From the NCBI RefSeq assembly GCF_000699445.3, contig NC_067196.1:86232364-86296363 (forward strand): DNA of 64,000 nt. Direction: 5' to 3'. Positions 11,337 through 23,197 of the stretch are shown in pieces (the first letter of the stretch is position 1; every line of letters starts with the position of its first letter). The position numbers and the translations under genes are program-made. Under the pieces are notes generated by a model that had not been told where the DNA came from, made no database searches, and saw only the letters and a program-made list of their open reading frames with translations. This DNA comes from Schistosoma haematobium. Lineage: Eukaryota > Platyhelminthes > Trematoda > Strigeidida > Schistosomatidae.

Positions 11337-12397
11337 ATTTACTTACTTAATTACGCCTATTACTCCTAACGGAGCATAGACCGTCTACCAGCATTCTCCA
11401 ACCCACTCTGTCCTAGACCTTCCTTTCTAGTTCAATACAATTCTTGTTCATTTTTCTCATGTCTGTCTACATTTCCCGGCGTAATGTGTTCTTTGGTCGT
11501 CCTCTTTTCCCTTGACCTTCAGGATTCCATGTGAGGGCCTGTCTTATGACGCAGTTGGGTGCTTTCCTCAATGTGTGTCCTATCCACTTCCAGCAATTCT
11601 TCCTGATTTCTTCCTCCGCTGGAATCTGGTTTGTTCTTTCCCACAGTAGGTTGTTGCTAATAGTGTCCGGCCAACGGATCCGAAGTATTTTGCGTAGACA
11701 ATTGTTAATAAACACCTGTATCTTCTGTATGATAGCTTTCGTAGTTCTCCAGGATTCTACCCCATACATTAGAACTGTCTTGACATTTGTATTAAAAATC
11801 CTGACTTCGGTGTTGGTTGAGAGTTGTTTTGAGTTCCAGATGATTCTCAGTTGTAAATATGCTGCTCTTGTTTTACCGATCCGCGCCATCACATCTGCAT
11901 CAGATCCACCATCTTCATCAATGATGCTGCCCAAATATGTAACGGTTTTTAAATCTTCCAAATCTTCTCCGTCAATTGTGACTGGATTGGCGCACGCTGT
12001 GTTGTATCGGAGAATCTTGCTTTTCCCTTTGTGTATATTGAGACCTACTGCTGCTGAGGCTGCTGCCACACTGATCGTCTTCTCCTGCATTTGTTGTTGC
12101 GATTACGATAGAAGGGCCAGATCATCTGCGAAGTCTAGATCGTCTAGCTGCATCCTAGATGTCCACTGTATCCCGTGCTTCCCTTCAGATGTTGACGTCT
12201 TCATGATCCAGTCGATCACCAGGAGAAAGAGGAAGGATGAGAGTAAACAACTTTGCCTGACACTGGTCTTTAATTCGAACGAGTCTGTCAATTGTCCTCC
12301 ATGCACGATTTTGCAGTTTAACCCATCATAGGAATTCTGTATGATATTGACTATCTTCTGACGCACGCCGTAGTGTCAAAGAAGCTTCCATAGCGTT
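11337..12397 (-). mobile_element. RTE-like retrotransposon E2, near-identical to E1
   Basis: Same RT C-terminal half as E1, including FADDLALLS followed by the identical in-frame TAA (12105-12103) and the same downstream sequence over more than 200 codons. 3' end at left with ACTTACTTAATTACGCC. Lacks the Arg-coding expansion of E1 and is 5'-truncated about 220 bp earlier. No clear TSD. Confidence 0.8.
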
Positions 12398-12714
12398 TTT
12401 CTGTCCACTTAATATGTTACTTAGTATATTTCTTTTAACAAACGACTACACTAGGTACATGACTGTCTAGATAAGATATAATCTTATCAATAAAAATCAA
12501 CTTGACTTGCCAAGATCGAATGGTCGTCAAAAGCTTTTAAAATAACTATGTTATTGGAATAATTTCATCATTAACTAGCAGGCGCTCTTCTCATTAATAA
12601 TGTGATTGATTCTTTCTAGCATTTGGATGATCACATTACATCACGAAATGATTGATTTTAAGGGATGGATGCTCTATGAAAATATCGAAAGTTTTGATGC
12701 CTAGTAAAGTCTTA

Positions 12715-12795
12715 GGTGTTCATAACTTCAGAGTCCCATACTATGAGAAAGCAAATATCCAGTACTCCCTTATTGTTAGTGGTAACCTAACTAGT
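12715..12795 (+). repeat. Degenerate family A HHR segment
   Basis: AGAGTCCCATACTATGAGAA and CAGTACTCCC followed by a GTGGTAACCTAAC tail-like box align with the family A HHR and tail start. Heavily mutated. Confidence 0.4.
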
Positions 12796-13752
12796 CTCAT
12801 CTCGTGACCAATATCATATGTGAATAACGCAGATTATTAATTCAGCTTAATTTAAGTGATGAAAGTATAATGGAAAGGAATATTAGATTACTTCACAAAT
12901 TAGTTGTTTAATAATATGCTAAACCTTAAGTCAACCAGAGTAATTTTTACTAATATTTCTGTGTATATCTAAATAAATCAATAAGTATTGAGTGTAACCG
13001 TCGTTGACAGTGCTATTCAGGTGTGAAATATGGAACCACAATAATGCTCGACCATGTTCCATTGAATCTAGTGAGCGATTGACTCACACTTGACTTGTTT
13101 GAATTCCACTAGTCACGACTTCTCAAGGATATACATTGCTCAACGATCTCATCCTGTGAGTAATGTAGCAAATGTTCTGTGCTTCCTCGCTTCAAAGGCT
13201 GTTAAATTTTTTCGAATGAACACAATTTGGAGAAAGACAGTTTCAATAAGCTGACATGATGAATATATGAGCAAATAAAATTGAACATATCATTGAGTCC
13301 AGTTGCCATGGTGTTTGTGTTCTTACGTTCTTCCTCTAATCTCCAACCTCATGTCATTGTTTAAATAAACAAATTGACCAGTGTTCGTCAATCCAGTTTA
13401 TTTGTTCCTTTCATTATGTAGATGGACTATGTGAATGTGACAATGTTCGATATCCACAAATTGATTATACATGGTTGAGTGTTTGTCAAGCAACAAATCA
13501 AAAGACTCAACATACTAGGGATTATTTCATTCTTCTATTTATTTCTTCTGTCGTGAAAGACTTGGACTTTGATGTATTCACAAAAGAAATCTGTCAAAAA
13601 TCAATTCTGAAGAAAATATAAACTTAAGAATCCTTGTCGTCCCTTTTGTTGGGATTTATATCATCAATGTCTACTTTTCAAAGTTACTCTGTTATAAAAA
13701 ATCTTTAAACAGACAACAGTGAATAGCTTTTTTCGAGAGTGATCTGGAACTA

Positions 13753-14048
13753 TTTAACATTAAACAAAGACGTATAGTGGCTAGCAGTGGAGTCCAGGAA
13801 ATGCGTTTTGTTCTATTAGGGACTCGTCAGCTCGATGTACCTGCATCCGAGTTGATGTCCACTTCGGGACTCGAACCCAGTACCGTTCGCCTCAAACGCC
13901 ATCGCGTTTTCCACTTAGCTACTGATTCCTGACATCCACCTGCTTGTGCAATGGGGTGAAAGTTAAATTCACTGGTGTTGTTTTACTTTCATCTCCCCAT
14001 TGTTATTTAGGACTGCAAGTGATCAGTCTCTTATGTGTTTAACATTAA
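13753..14048 (-). mobile_element. SINE-HHR family B (Smα-like), full copy with 11-bp TSD
   Basis: TTTAACATTAA at 13753-13763 and 14038-14048 bracket a 274-bp unit (13764-14037). Minus order: lead ACACATAAGAGACTGATCAC, tRNA-like head with B box GGTTCGAGTCC, HHR (13791-13838), and the end CACTGCTAGCCACTAT...CTTTG. HHR core: CUGACGAG intact, but CGAAA is CAAAA (G12 to A), expected inactive. Defines the unit boundaries for the family. Confidence 0.85.
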
Positions 14049-14065
14049 TTCTGAAATCAGAATAT

Positions 14066-14192
14066 AGACTGTTGAGGAGTCCTATACTAGGATGAAACGG
14101 CAGTCCAATGCTTCCAGGTTTTTCATAGTGAGCTAGCTTTGATCGACTCATGAATTCAACTATTAAAAACTACTACAACCCACAAAAAATTT
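14066..14192 (+). mobile_element. SINE-HHR family A, 5'-truncated copy
   Basis: Starts inside the HHR (GACTGTTGAGGAGTCC; C3 to U) and continues into the tail to CTACTACAACCCACAAAA. Lies 18 bp after the family B copy's TSD. Confidence 0.65.
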
Positions 14193-15282
14193 ACTTCAAC
14201 CTTTACTATGGGCAACTTTAAACTGTTTTTATACTATCTATCATTTTGGATTTGATAAAACGTTTTAGAATTTTAGAGGAAAGTATAATACGAATGATAA
14301 TTTAGTGACTCAAAATAGTCTTCTGTAACAAAAAAAGGAAGCGAATAATGATTGATTGTGTCGTATGACATTTATTTCTATCTTTCATTATTCGTTTGGT
14401 AATTGACAAACAATTTGTACTATACTGGCACTATGATCAGTTTGCATTAAATGAATCAATATCAAGCTGTTCACATTCTTCACCAAACCTTTGCTTAGCA
14501 ACGCTGAAACAGTAATCATCCAGGTGAAGAAACCCGAGCTATGCGTACAAAATAAATATCTTCAACCGCTCCTCCACTCCTAGCCAACCTCAATGCTAAT
14601 TAATTAATAGTAATCTTACCTATTAAATGACTTAATTTGGCTATTGTGCTTACAACCTTTCGTAGTCAAATGTAACTTTCACAAATCTTTGTATTATTGT
14701 TATTATTACTATTATCATTATTATTATTGGTTAAAGATCATTACTAATCTCCCTAATAAATGATTCATTCACTTCATATTCATCCCTCCGTATTACATCT
14801 TACTAATTTCCCACACGATTTGGTCTTCCATTAAACATTTGACCGAATTGTAATTTCACTATTATTTCTCTCATCCTATCTGATCCATAATTATTCGGAT
14901 CATGGATCTTAACATTTTCATTTAACATATAAGCGGATTCAAGTTAACATTCTGTCTGAGTCATATCAACATGAACAATTTTATTTTATTTTATTTGACA
15001 ATCCTAAATTCACATACTTTACACCATGTACTTTACCCTTAACCTGGTGATGATTTGAATTGTAGGGGCCTGAATAGAATTTATCGTAAAGAACATTCTT
15101 CATTCAATATATTTTAGTCTTTTAATATGATGGGGGGGATCTATAAACAAATTATACTATTCTGTATGTAAATACCCATATATCTTTCTGTTACCAGAAA
15201 ATTTATTCTGTTGGGATTTAATTATTACCTTTATAAGCAAATTATAAACTTGATTACCTTATCTATTTAAGTTATATAACTT
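14193..15282. other. AT-rich stretch without recognised gene
   Basis: Only low-complexity TTA/TAT runs near 14695-14730 and a G run near 15131; no gene or classified repeat seen. Confidence 0.5.
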
Positions 15283-15380
15283 ACTTACTTACTTACGCCT
15301 ATTACTCCTAATGGAGCATAGACCGTCTACCAGCATTCTCCAATCCACTCTGTCCTGAACCTTCTTTTCTAGTTCCATCC
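15283..15380 (-). mobile_element. E-family retrotransposon, 3'-terminal fragment
   Basis: Begins (ACTT)n ACGCCTATTACTCCTAATGG and matches the last ~95 bp of E1/E2; severely 5'-truncated. Confidence 0.75.
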
Positions 15381-15465
15381 CAATTACATATAACCAATAT
15401 ATTTAATTATCCCAACACCTTCATTCTGAATTTTCTTTAATTAGTCATACGTTCAAAAGAATAAA

Positions 15466-15706
15466 TGTTAATTAAAATTTTTTTTTGGTTGAGATCATGA
15501 ATTAATTGATGTAAGACCAGCGTTGGAAACCTGGAAGCACTGGACGGCCGTTTCGTCCTAGTATGGGACTCCTCAGCAGTGCGCATCGATGATCCTGCAC
15601 CCCGCGGGATTCGAACCCAACGGTGGTCTTACATCAATTAATTCATGATCTCAACCAAAAAAAAACTTAACAATCTCCACAACCCCCATACTGTTAATTA
15701 AAATTT
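15466..15706 (-). mobile_element. SINE-HHR family A palindromic composite with 15-bp TSD
   Basis: Perfect TSD TGTTAATTAAAATTT at 15466-15480 and 15692-15706. Inside, left arm ~15478-15526 (reverse tail) and right arm ~15617-15665 (forward tail) are reverse complements over about 48 bp with one mismatch. The loop carries a reverse HHR (15537-15582) and the B-box complement GGGATTCGAACCC, where the switch occurs. Right end is the normal family tail ACAATCTCCACAACCCCCAT. Confidence 0.85.
15537..15582 (-). ncRNA. Hammerhead ribozyme, fully consensus (family A)
   Basis: Minus strand: stem I GCACUG/CAGUGC (6 bp), core CUGAGGAG, stem II UCC-CAUACUA-GGA, CGAA, then stem III ACGGCCGU (self-complementary, no loop) and cleavage site C17 after GU. 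All catalytic-core bases are present. The loopless stem III suggests activity mainly as a dimer or in multimers (established for HHRs with tiny stem III). Confidence 0.85.
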
Positions 15707-16404
15707 GCCAAAATAATAAAATTATCAGTGTAGGGTTAGTTAAAAAAAAGATTACAATAATAAGTTTTAGAAATAAAATGAAGGGTGAGGGGGGGAAACG
15801 GTAGTAACAATCAATCTTTATAAGTAGTATATTGTTCGATTTAAACAGATGAACATTTATAGTATAACAAAAAGAAAATATTGCTGATAGATAATCTGGG
15901 AAAGGTGATTAATTTCTCTTGAAATGATACAATTGTAGTGAAGGAGAACACAGCACAAAACTACAGTTCCTTGGTAAAATAAAAAACCATACTATAATAC
16001 TTGATTTGCAAAATGTTCAATAATTGTCTCGAACTTCATTGTTCTTGCATTTCCATACTAATTGCTTTCTATTCCCGCTCTTCCTTTCTTGAACTTCCCC
16101 ATCTTCTGTGGCGCCAGACATTACATTCCCGACTCGCGTCATATACTACTTATATCAATATAAGTAGCATGAACCACACAATAAGAGAGCCTGAAAAACT
16201 CAGGTGAAATATTTAAGCTGTAGAAACAATAAAGAAAAAAACAACCACTGAATAAAATATACAAGAAACAGAAATAATGCCCCAAAAGTTGTTTAAGTCA
16301 TTTGTAAAAAATGATAACGGTGTGATTATTCTGTTTTTTTTTGTCTTCTTCGTATTCAACAATTCTATACCAATCGAAAATTACTTGTTTATTTCAATTT
16401 AATA

Positions 16405-16690
16405 CTTAAATTCATGAGTCAATTGAAGCTAGACCATATTGGATAGCCTGAAAGTACTGGATGGCCGTTTCGTCCTAGTATGGGACTCCTCAGTGCTCAT
16501 TGAAAATCCCAACTCAGAAGATTCGAACCCAGGACCTATCAGTAGATGTGCACTGCTGAACAGTCCCACAGTAGGACGAAACAGTCGTTCAGTGATTCCA
16601 GTTTTTCCATGTTAGTTTAGCTTCAATTGACTCATGATCTCAACTATTGAAATCACTACAATCTCCACAAAACCCCTTCTGATACCCATC
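16405..16690 (+). mobile_element. SINE-HHR family A head-to-head inverted pair
   Basis: 16405-16540: reverse copy (tail, HHR 16454-16496, B-box complement ATTCGAACCCAGG). 16541-16690: forward copy from just upstream of the HHR (16550-16595) to the tail ATCTCCACAAAACCCCTTCT. The reverse HHR lacks four bases of stem I; the forward one has G8 to C. Both expected inactive. Confidence 0.75.
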
Positions 16691-17824
16691 AATATTTCAT
16701 ACGTGAAGTAGATATCAAATGTCACATATATATATTACTAGTAAGTATTAGTAAATCAGTAGTTTGAATAACTTCAATTCAACGTTAGACATGTAACGAA
16801 TAAAGATAAACATGTCCACCCCAAAACAAAAACACACAATAAATCAATGGAAGCTAATGAGAAATGATATTCAACATTGATTACTATTATTATTATCGTT
16901 ATCATAATAACAGCAAACAACAAAAGATAATCCTTTTGGTAATCTGTGAATGAATTCAGGAAAATAAAAGGAAATTGGTTTGATTTTTTGGTTAAACATT
17001 TATAGAAAGAATTCCATCTTCACATGTGAAATGAACAAAGTAATTTCTATGTGTACCACTTTAATTAGTACATTCACAGTTTCTTTTTTTGGGGGGGGGA
17101 GAGGGCGGGTTACTAAAATTTATGTCTAATTTTGTCACAACTATTAAACATGTTTTGTTTAAATTTCATGTTTCATACATGAATGCATGTTTTTGTAAGT
17201 TAACATTAGCAACAATCAGTCATATATTATACTGACTAATTTCATTAATAAACGGAATACACCCATTAAGAAATTAAATAAGAAAGATTAGTTCAACGAA
17301 GGATTCACCGAAAAGAGAACTCTTAGCTGAACTAATCTTTCTTATTTAATTTTATTAACTTTCAAAAAGATACATATAATTCTATGGCAACTTATTATTC
17401 ATCAGTTCCTTCTCAGTAATCCATGACTATACGTTATAATTTATGGACAAACCAATCAGATTTAAGATAACAGGTTTTGGATTTCGGTGCAAAATTCATT
17501 CACTCATTTATCTAAATAACGTTTTACCATTTTAGCTGATATTAGTTCATGATGAAAATCGTGAATCTAATTCCTAATCTTAACCATCAGCTGTAAATCA
17601 TAATCCTTATTATTTAAACTTCTTTATAATCTTCATTTAGCTCTAGCAAGTAGGTGGACATTCTTAAAGTCACTATGGCATCAATCAAAGTTCGTCCACA
17701 AAATATAGTCTGACCATAGTATCTTGTCAGTATAAAAAAACTTTAGAAGAAGTATACATATTAGAAAACGTTGCTTGTTATTTAACTAAAAACTGCAATG
17801 TGACAGTATGTGGTAATAATAATA
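16691..17824. other. AT-rich stretch without recognised gene, with one perfect hairpin
   Basis: No coding exon or classified repeat; G-rich run at about 17090-17106; the 17271-17352 hairpin is listed separately. Confidence 0.5.
17271..17352. repeat. Perfect inverted repeat, 25-bp arms, 32-nt loop
   Basis: 17271-17295 (AAATTAAATAAGAAAGATTA + GTTCA) is the exact reverse complement of 17328-17352. The loop is not AT-only. Could be a small-RNA precursor, a miniature element, or a fold-back scar; nothing in the sequence decides. Confidence 0.8.
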
Positions 17825-18175
17825 ATAAGTCAAATACAACGTAGGACCAGGCACATATGTGCATCGGTACAAGTTGCCATACTTCATTACCACAACAAGA
17901 TGAACAACAGATTCATAAAATTAGTTAATTCAGTGGCGGTAATATATAAAAGAATGATTGAATATAAGGACATTGTACAGGAAGAAAGAAAGATATGAAG
18001 CGATTTTAATTTCATAGTTTAAGGGAAGATGGAAAGTGTATACACGTACGCCATAGTGATCGATTCTGGGCCATTTCATCCAGAGTCTCTAATCATTGGT
18101 AACGATCGTCACACCGACCCCAACCGAGTAGTCTGCATCTGCTTACATGGCTCAGACCATTAGATTACCTATAGC
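17825..18175 (-). mobile_element. Family H retrotransposon, 3' fragment
   Basis: Left end has the family H 3' terminus (ACGTAGGACCAGGCACATAT); extends to the region encoding the tail of the RT ORF (complement of GACCCCAACCGAGTAGTCTG). Frameshifted. Confidence 0.7.
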
Positions 18176-19400
18176 CTTTTCAACCTTACTAAGAGTTGGG
18201 ACACTTACATCAATTTGCTACTCAGGTTGTTTGGAGATAGTGGGTAACTAAAGTGGCTGAAGGTTCCCTGTTCCCTATAGTTTTCTGCTTATAGGTCCAA
18301 TTTCCTGAATTGAGATTGAATAATGGCCGTCTTTTTCTGAGATAGTTTTACTAACGTTAGTGTTTAAAATGTTCACTTCCCTGATAAGTTTAAACAGTTG
18401 TCTACTGTTACCTACCGCTGATGCATTTTCCGTCTCTTCTACTTTACAGACCCACCACTGATCACAATCACTACATAGGCCTTTATTCAGTCTACCTTTG
18501 AGCTGTTTTTGCTCCTAGTCATGTTAAGAGCCAGACGGGATGAGTTTCCCAGCATCTATTAGCTATGTAGACACCACTAAAATCCACTGATTTTTCCTAA
18601 TCTTTTGGTTTGTTACTAGAAGATATCGCTGCTGTTTCCATAGCTCTTTGGATCCCACCTTAAGCAAACTCGGGTTGTGTATTACTTTCATGGTTGACTA
18701 GCTGCTTATCTAGTAGTTCCTGAAATATATTTCTAACTGTTTTCATCATTAAGTTGGATTCTAAGGGGGTATTTTTCTGCGGCATTTCCAAATCCAGTAA
18801 GACGTAAACAAACGAGTGCTCAAACTAGGGCATGATCCGGGTTTAAATATGTGCTCCCGAATGAGAAACAGTCTCTTATTAAGCATCACCAACGATGGCT
18901 GATGAAGATAGCAGCAAATTTCAATTTAATGCAAAGGCAAAGCAGGATTCGAGAATTAAATTAGAAATAATATAAGCACTCAGATACTGGTTGGACTACA
19001 CAGAGTACAAGACTGCTAGATCAAGGTACGTTTGATCTTACACTTGTAGTTAAAGGGCGATAATAAAGCGGTTTCAGCAATATATACAAAAATATTCGAC
19101 CGTGAATTACGCCCTAAAAAAACTAAGCTCCTCTACACCGATCTAAAGAACGTGGTAACTATGATACAAATTTTCCTCACACAAATGTTCCACATAACCA
19201 ACTATTAGATACCTAGATGCATTACCAATAAAAGGTGAATAATAATTTTTAATGTCTGTATTTAACAAAAACTAACTTCACATTTCTAATTGTGTTTTAA
19301 GGCCAATCGAAAATCGATTTATTAAAAAAACAAACAACAATAATTATATTAAAGCTAATTTACACAGTATAATTATAAAATTATTTAATTTAATTAGTGA
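18176..19400. other. Unassigned sequence, less AT-rich than its surroundings
   Basis: No ORF or known family recognised over 18.2-19.1 kb although base composition is element-like; possibly an old retrotransposon without recognisable domains. Confidence 0.3.
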
Positions 19401-19404
19401 CAGT

Positions 19405-19530
19405 ACAGTCACTTTGCCTGGAGCCCCTTTTGGGCTACTGCCAGTCTCAAGCCCGGATAAAAGAGGAGAGTTGAGCATGGGGTTAACGACTCCATCCCAT
19501 AAGAAACTAACTTGCTAAGAAAAATGCTAG
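19405..19530 (+). mobile_element. Retrotransposon 5' UTR-like fragment
   Basis: GC-rich island containing AGCCCCTTTTGGGCTACTGC, AGCCCGGATAAAAGAGGAGA and GGGTTAACGACTCC, a block I associate with the 5' region of animal RTE-like elements. The association is from memory of the family, not from another copy in this window. Confidence 0.4.
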
Positions 19531-19967
19531 CCAGAAAGAAAATAATTCAAACAATACAGTTGAATAATTTAATAAAAATAAAGCCAAATAAAGGTGAATA
19601 TGATTGTCGTGATATTGTTTGACTGAATAGTATTCTGAGGGACATAGAAATGACAAATTAATGAAAATATTCCAAGTTGAAAAGCTATTCAATTATTATA
19701 TTGATTGAAATCGAAAGTATAACAATAAATATCAGTTCAGTCATTCAATTAGTTAAATATTTTAAGCAAGATTTAGAGGATTTTGATTCGACCAACTATG
19801 GAGGTCGTGACTCTTTTATTTTTAGTGAAGAAACCCCACATTTAAATGAAACAACCTGTTCAGTTCTCCCTGATTTTCATTGATATCTCAATGAGATCGA
19901 TTTGTGGTAAATACTGCTTACAGTTTAATCAATAAATACAACAAAATAATAGGAGAAAATTAATGTG

Positions 19968-20945
19968 GACACTGAAACATATGACGGACTACAACGTAAA
20001 GTCGTGCATGGAGGACAGTTGACAGAGGCATTCCAAGTAAGCAACGCTACCTACTATTCCCCTTCCTCTTTATTCTAGTGGTCGACTGGATTATGAAGAG
20101 CTCGATATCTGAGTGGGAGCACGGAATACAATTAGAAGATTTGGACTTCACAGATAACTTACCCATCCTATCACATACACATGAACGAATGCAGATGAAG
20201 AAAACCACTGAAGCGGAAGCTTCTGCACCAGTAAGCCTCAGTACACACAAAGGAAAAAGCAAGATCCTCAAGTAAAACACGGAGAACACCAGCCAAACCA
20301 ATCACACTTGATGGAGAAACTCTGGAAGATGTGAACTTTCACGTATCTGGTCAGCATAATCTATGAACAAGGAGGATTTAATGCAGACCTAAAGGCGAGG
20401 ATTGGAAAAGCAAGGACAGCATTTCTACATTTGAAGAACATATGGAACTAAAAACAACTGTCAATTAATATCATAGTCAGAATCTTCAATACGAACGTCA
20501 AGGCAGTTCTACTGTCTACTGAAACTTCGATATCTACTACAACCATCATCAAGAAAGTGTAAGCATTTATAAATAGTTGTCTACGCAAGATACTCAACAT
20601 CCATTGATCGGATACCATCAGTAACAGCCGTCTGTGAGAGAAAACAAACCAGCTTCGAGCTGAAGAGAAAATTATTAAAAGACAATGGAGTTGGTGGATA
20701 GGACATACATTATAGAAATCATGAAACTGTATCACGAGACAAGCCCTAACTTGGAATCGTGAAGGGAAGCGGATAAGAGGAAGGCCAAAGAACACGTAAC
20801 ATCTGGAAATAGAATCAGATGTGAAAAGGATGAATAAGAACTGGAAAGAGGTCGAAAGGATTCCCCAGGACAGGTTTGGATGGAGAATAGTGGTGGGCGG
20901 CCTGTACTCCTCGACGAGTAGTAACAGGCGTAAGTAAGTAAGTAA
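19968..20945 (+). mobile_element. E-type retrotransposon E3 (diverged subfamily), degenerate
   Basis: Plus-strand RT C-terminal half with many frameshifts: VVHGGQLTEAFQV-like start, LLFPLPLYSSGRLDYEELDI region, LEDLDFTDNLPILSH in place of FADDLALLSH (FADD lost), then KRRIGKARTAFLHLKNIWN-type sequence. 3' end GTAACAGGCGTAAGTAAGTA at 20925-20945. Weak 7-bp direct repeat TAATGTG at the two ends. Confidence 0.75.
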
Positions 20946-21489
20946 TGTGAATAAAATAAATAAAAACCTCAAACAACATGAAAAAAATCCAATTAGAAAA
21001 GACACTATCATATTATTAATCAGGAATATAATTAAAAAAAGAAACTGTCGCATTATAGGCATAATATTTTACTCTAGACCAGATACCATTTGATACTTTA
21101 GTTTTACAAACTGAATATTCGTTGTTTTTCTTGTTGATGTTGTTGTTTAATGACTACTGAAAAACGTGATTGCATATGTTTAAACCAACCATTGATACAA
21201 ATCTCAGTGGTATATATATACACATATATGATCTACTGTTTGAGGATGGGTCTTATAAATTTTAATCAATCTGATATATCAGTTTCATTTTTGTTGTTGT
21301 TCCAATTCCACTAATCTGTTGTTTTGTTTTCTCTTTGTAGTTTTGTTAATCATATCCCATTGAATTATTTATGTTTAGTAAGGTTTGGAATAATAACACA
21401 ATGAAATGTATATTAGAAAAATCATTCACTAATTCTTCATAATGTAATTTAAATATTATTGAAGCCTGAATAGGATATTTTAGGACTAC

Positions 21490-21911
21490 AGGTGTGCTAG
21501 GTTTGAAGCTATCACGAGTTCACTCAATCGGCGAACGAGAACAAGACTCTGTGACCAAAGATTAGTAGCTAGCTATTATTGCGTCCCAGCCCCGCTAACT
21601 AGAGAGAGAAGTCCAAGCTTGGAATGAGAAGTATAATCTGCAAAACAGCCAGAAATGAGCGCTAATAACAAACACAATTCAAAACGTATGTATACAGTGC
21701 AAAACCGTCCTTGGGGAGAGTTACCAAATGGCATACTAAAAGACGCAACGGACCGATAGCATTTAAGATATTTCCCAGTGGGAAATACGACATGAAGGTG
21801 ACAAGGGCGCTTTTGGTGCGAAAACAAAGAAATTCAAATTTTCTAAATAAAATTACAAAATTAGGACCTTTTTCAAGTGAGTTCTGGGGATCTAACGTCC
21901 CCAACAAGGTG
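21490..21911. mobile_element. Solo LTR, family K, 5-bp TSD
   Basis: AGGTG at 21490-21494 and 21907-21911 flank a 412-bp segment (21495-21906) that starts TGCTAGG and ends CCCCAACA. Near the right end GGGGATCTAACGTCCCC is an imperfect palindrome. AATAAA within. Single copy here; orientation unclear. Confidence 0.75.
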
Positions 21912-21954
21912 ATCGGTAGTTAAGTGAACAACATTTTAGAATTTGAATCAAAAG

Positions 21955-22035
21955 GTACTAAGCATTAACTCTAAAATATAGGTATACCTAACTGATGAGT
22001 CTTGAACAGGAATAAAAGTACATTCTAGATTTCAT
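21955..22035 (+). repeat. Decayed family B HHR segment
   Basis: AACTCTAAAATATAGGTATA CCTAA then CTGATGAG is intact, but the second core reads AUAAA instead of CGAAA. Inactive remnant. Confidence 0.5.
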
Positions 22036-22306
22036 CGCTATCTATCAATTTTATCTCTGCTTATATTCTTTTCACAGTTTACGATATGAATCAACTTTAT
22101 CTAGACAGCTTTCGAAAACGAGTGTGGCATGAAATATCTATTTCATGATTTTATTCAACTCCATAGCAATTCACATCTAAGACTGTGTAAAAAATTGAAG
22201 GCAAGTGATATTATGGATAGAAAAGTCAATTTTTTTCCAAAATCCCCGTCGCCACTTATATGCCTTAAGGATTGAACTCTACTTGTTATATCTGGTCGTC
22301 ACTGAT

Positions 22307-22692
22307 TGTTGTCGGAAACGCTTACCACTTATACTCGGAACGAGAGATCTCTGCAATTCCCACGACGCGAAATTTAGAACACAAAGAATAGTGTCAGTGA
22401 AGAGTTACTAACCTCCAAAACACAACGACGACGATGACCCTAATGGAAAATACACTTTGATGAATAATCATATAAAGAAAATATACTCAGTTATAACAAG
22501 TCACTTACTGAGCATAGTTCATGTCAAGTGAATACAAGAATATCGTATATTATACAGAAGAAAATATCATACTGGGAAAATAATCAAATACTACACTGAA
22601 TGATCCTCACGTTGAATCAAACGGATGTCAATGTTGAATAAAACTCATAGTGAGTAAATCTATCTAATTTTGACCTTTCTTCCCATCATATC
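22307..22692 (-). mobile_element. Solo LTR, family J (copy 1)
   Basis: From TGTTGTCGGAAACGC to CCCATCATATCA, reverse-complementary and colinear with the LTR at 42043-42457. Flanks (CTGAT / CCTCC) do not match, so the TSD is lost or the copy is rearranged. 22206-22240 holds an extra LTR-end fragment in the opposite orientation. Confidence 0.7.
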
Positions 22693-23190
22693 ACCTCCCC
22701 TTCTTTTTTGTTGTTGAGACGACTCCAAATTGAGATCCATCTTCAAATTTTATGACTTTATCCTCCCTCATTGAAATAGTGTTGGGTCCTCATATTCCCA
22801 AGTTACAGTTAGTGTGACTCGATTTAAAACATATTTCCCTCATTTATGTATATCATATTCATAACATTCATATGTTAATGTAGTTTAAAATTTAAGCCAA
22901 AAAAAGAAAGGTGATCATTTCTCATAGACACCTTAACCCAAATAATTACACTTCTAAGAACAGACGTAAATCTATTGTTGATTATCAGTATATTAGAAAC
23001 TTTTCTAATCTATTGAATAGTTTAGACATAAACAATATTCTGAACAAGATATTATCGCATCATAATGATGAAATCAGGTTCATTTATATTTTATTGTTAA
23101 AAAGAAAAACTAAAAAAACAAACAAACGAAATTTAAGCAATAAAAATAGTCTGTAATTTTGTTTTAATTATATCAATAACTTAATGTTTA
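22693..23190. other. AT-rich stretch without recognised gene
   Basis: Nothing recognised apart from a poly-A/T composition bias. Confidence 0.5.
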
Positions 23191-23197
23191 AACTCAT

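Noticed and set aside
19677..19883. 68-codon open frame with mixed composition (EIESITINISS...)
   Set aside because: No splice context, no recognisable domain and no flanking exons; could be an old element fragment, not callable as a gene.
21576..21923. Overlapping 70-83-codon frames in three frames
   Set aside because: They lie inside the family K solo LTR and reflect its lower AT content, not coding.
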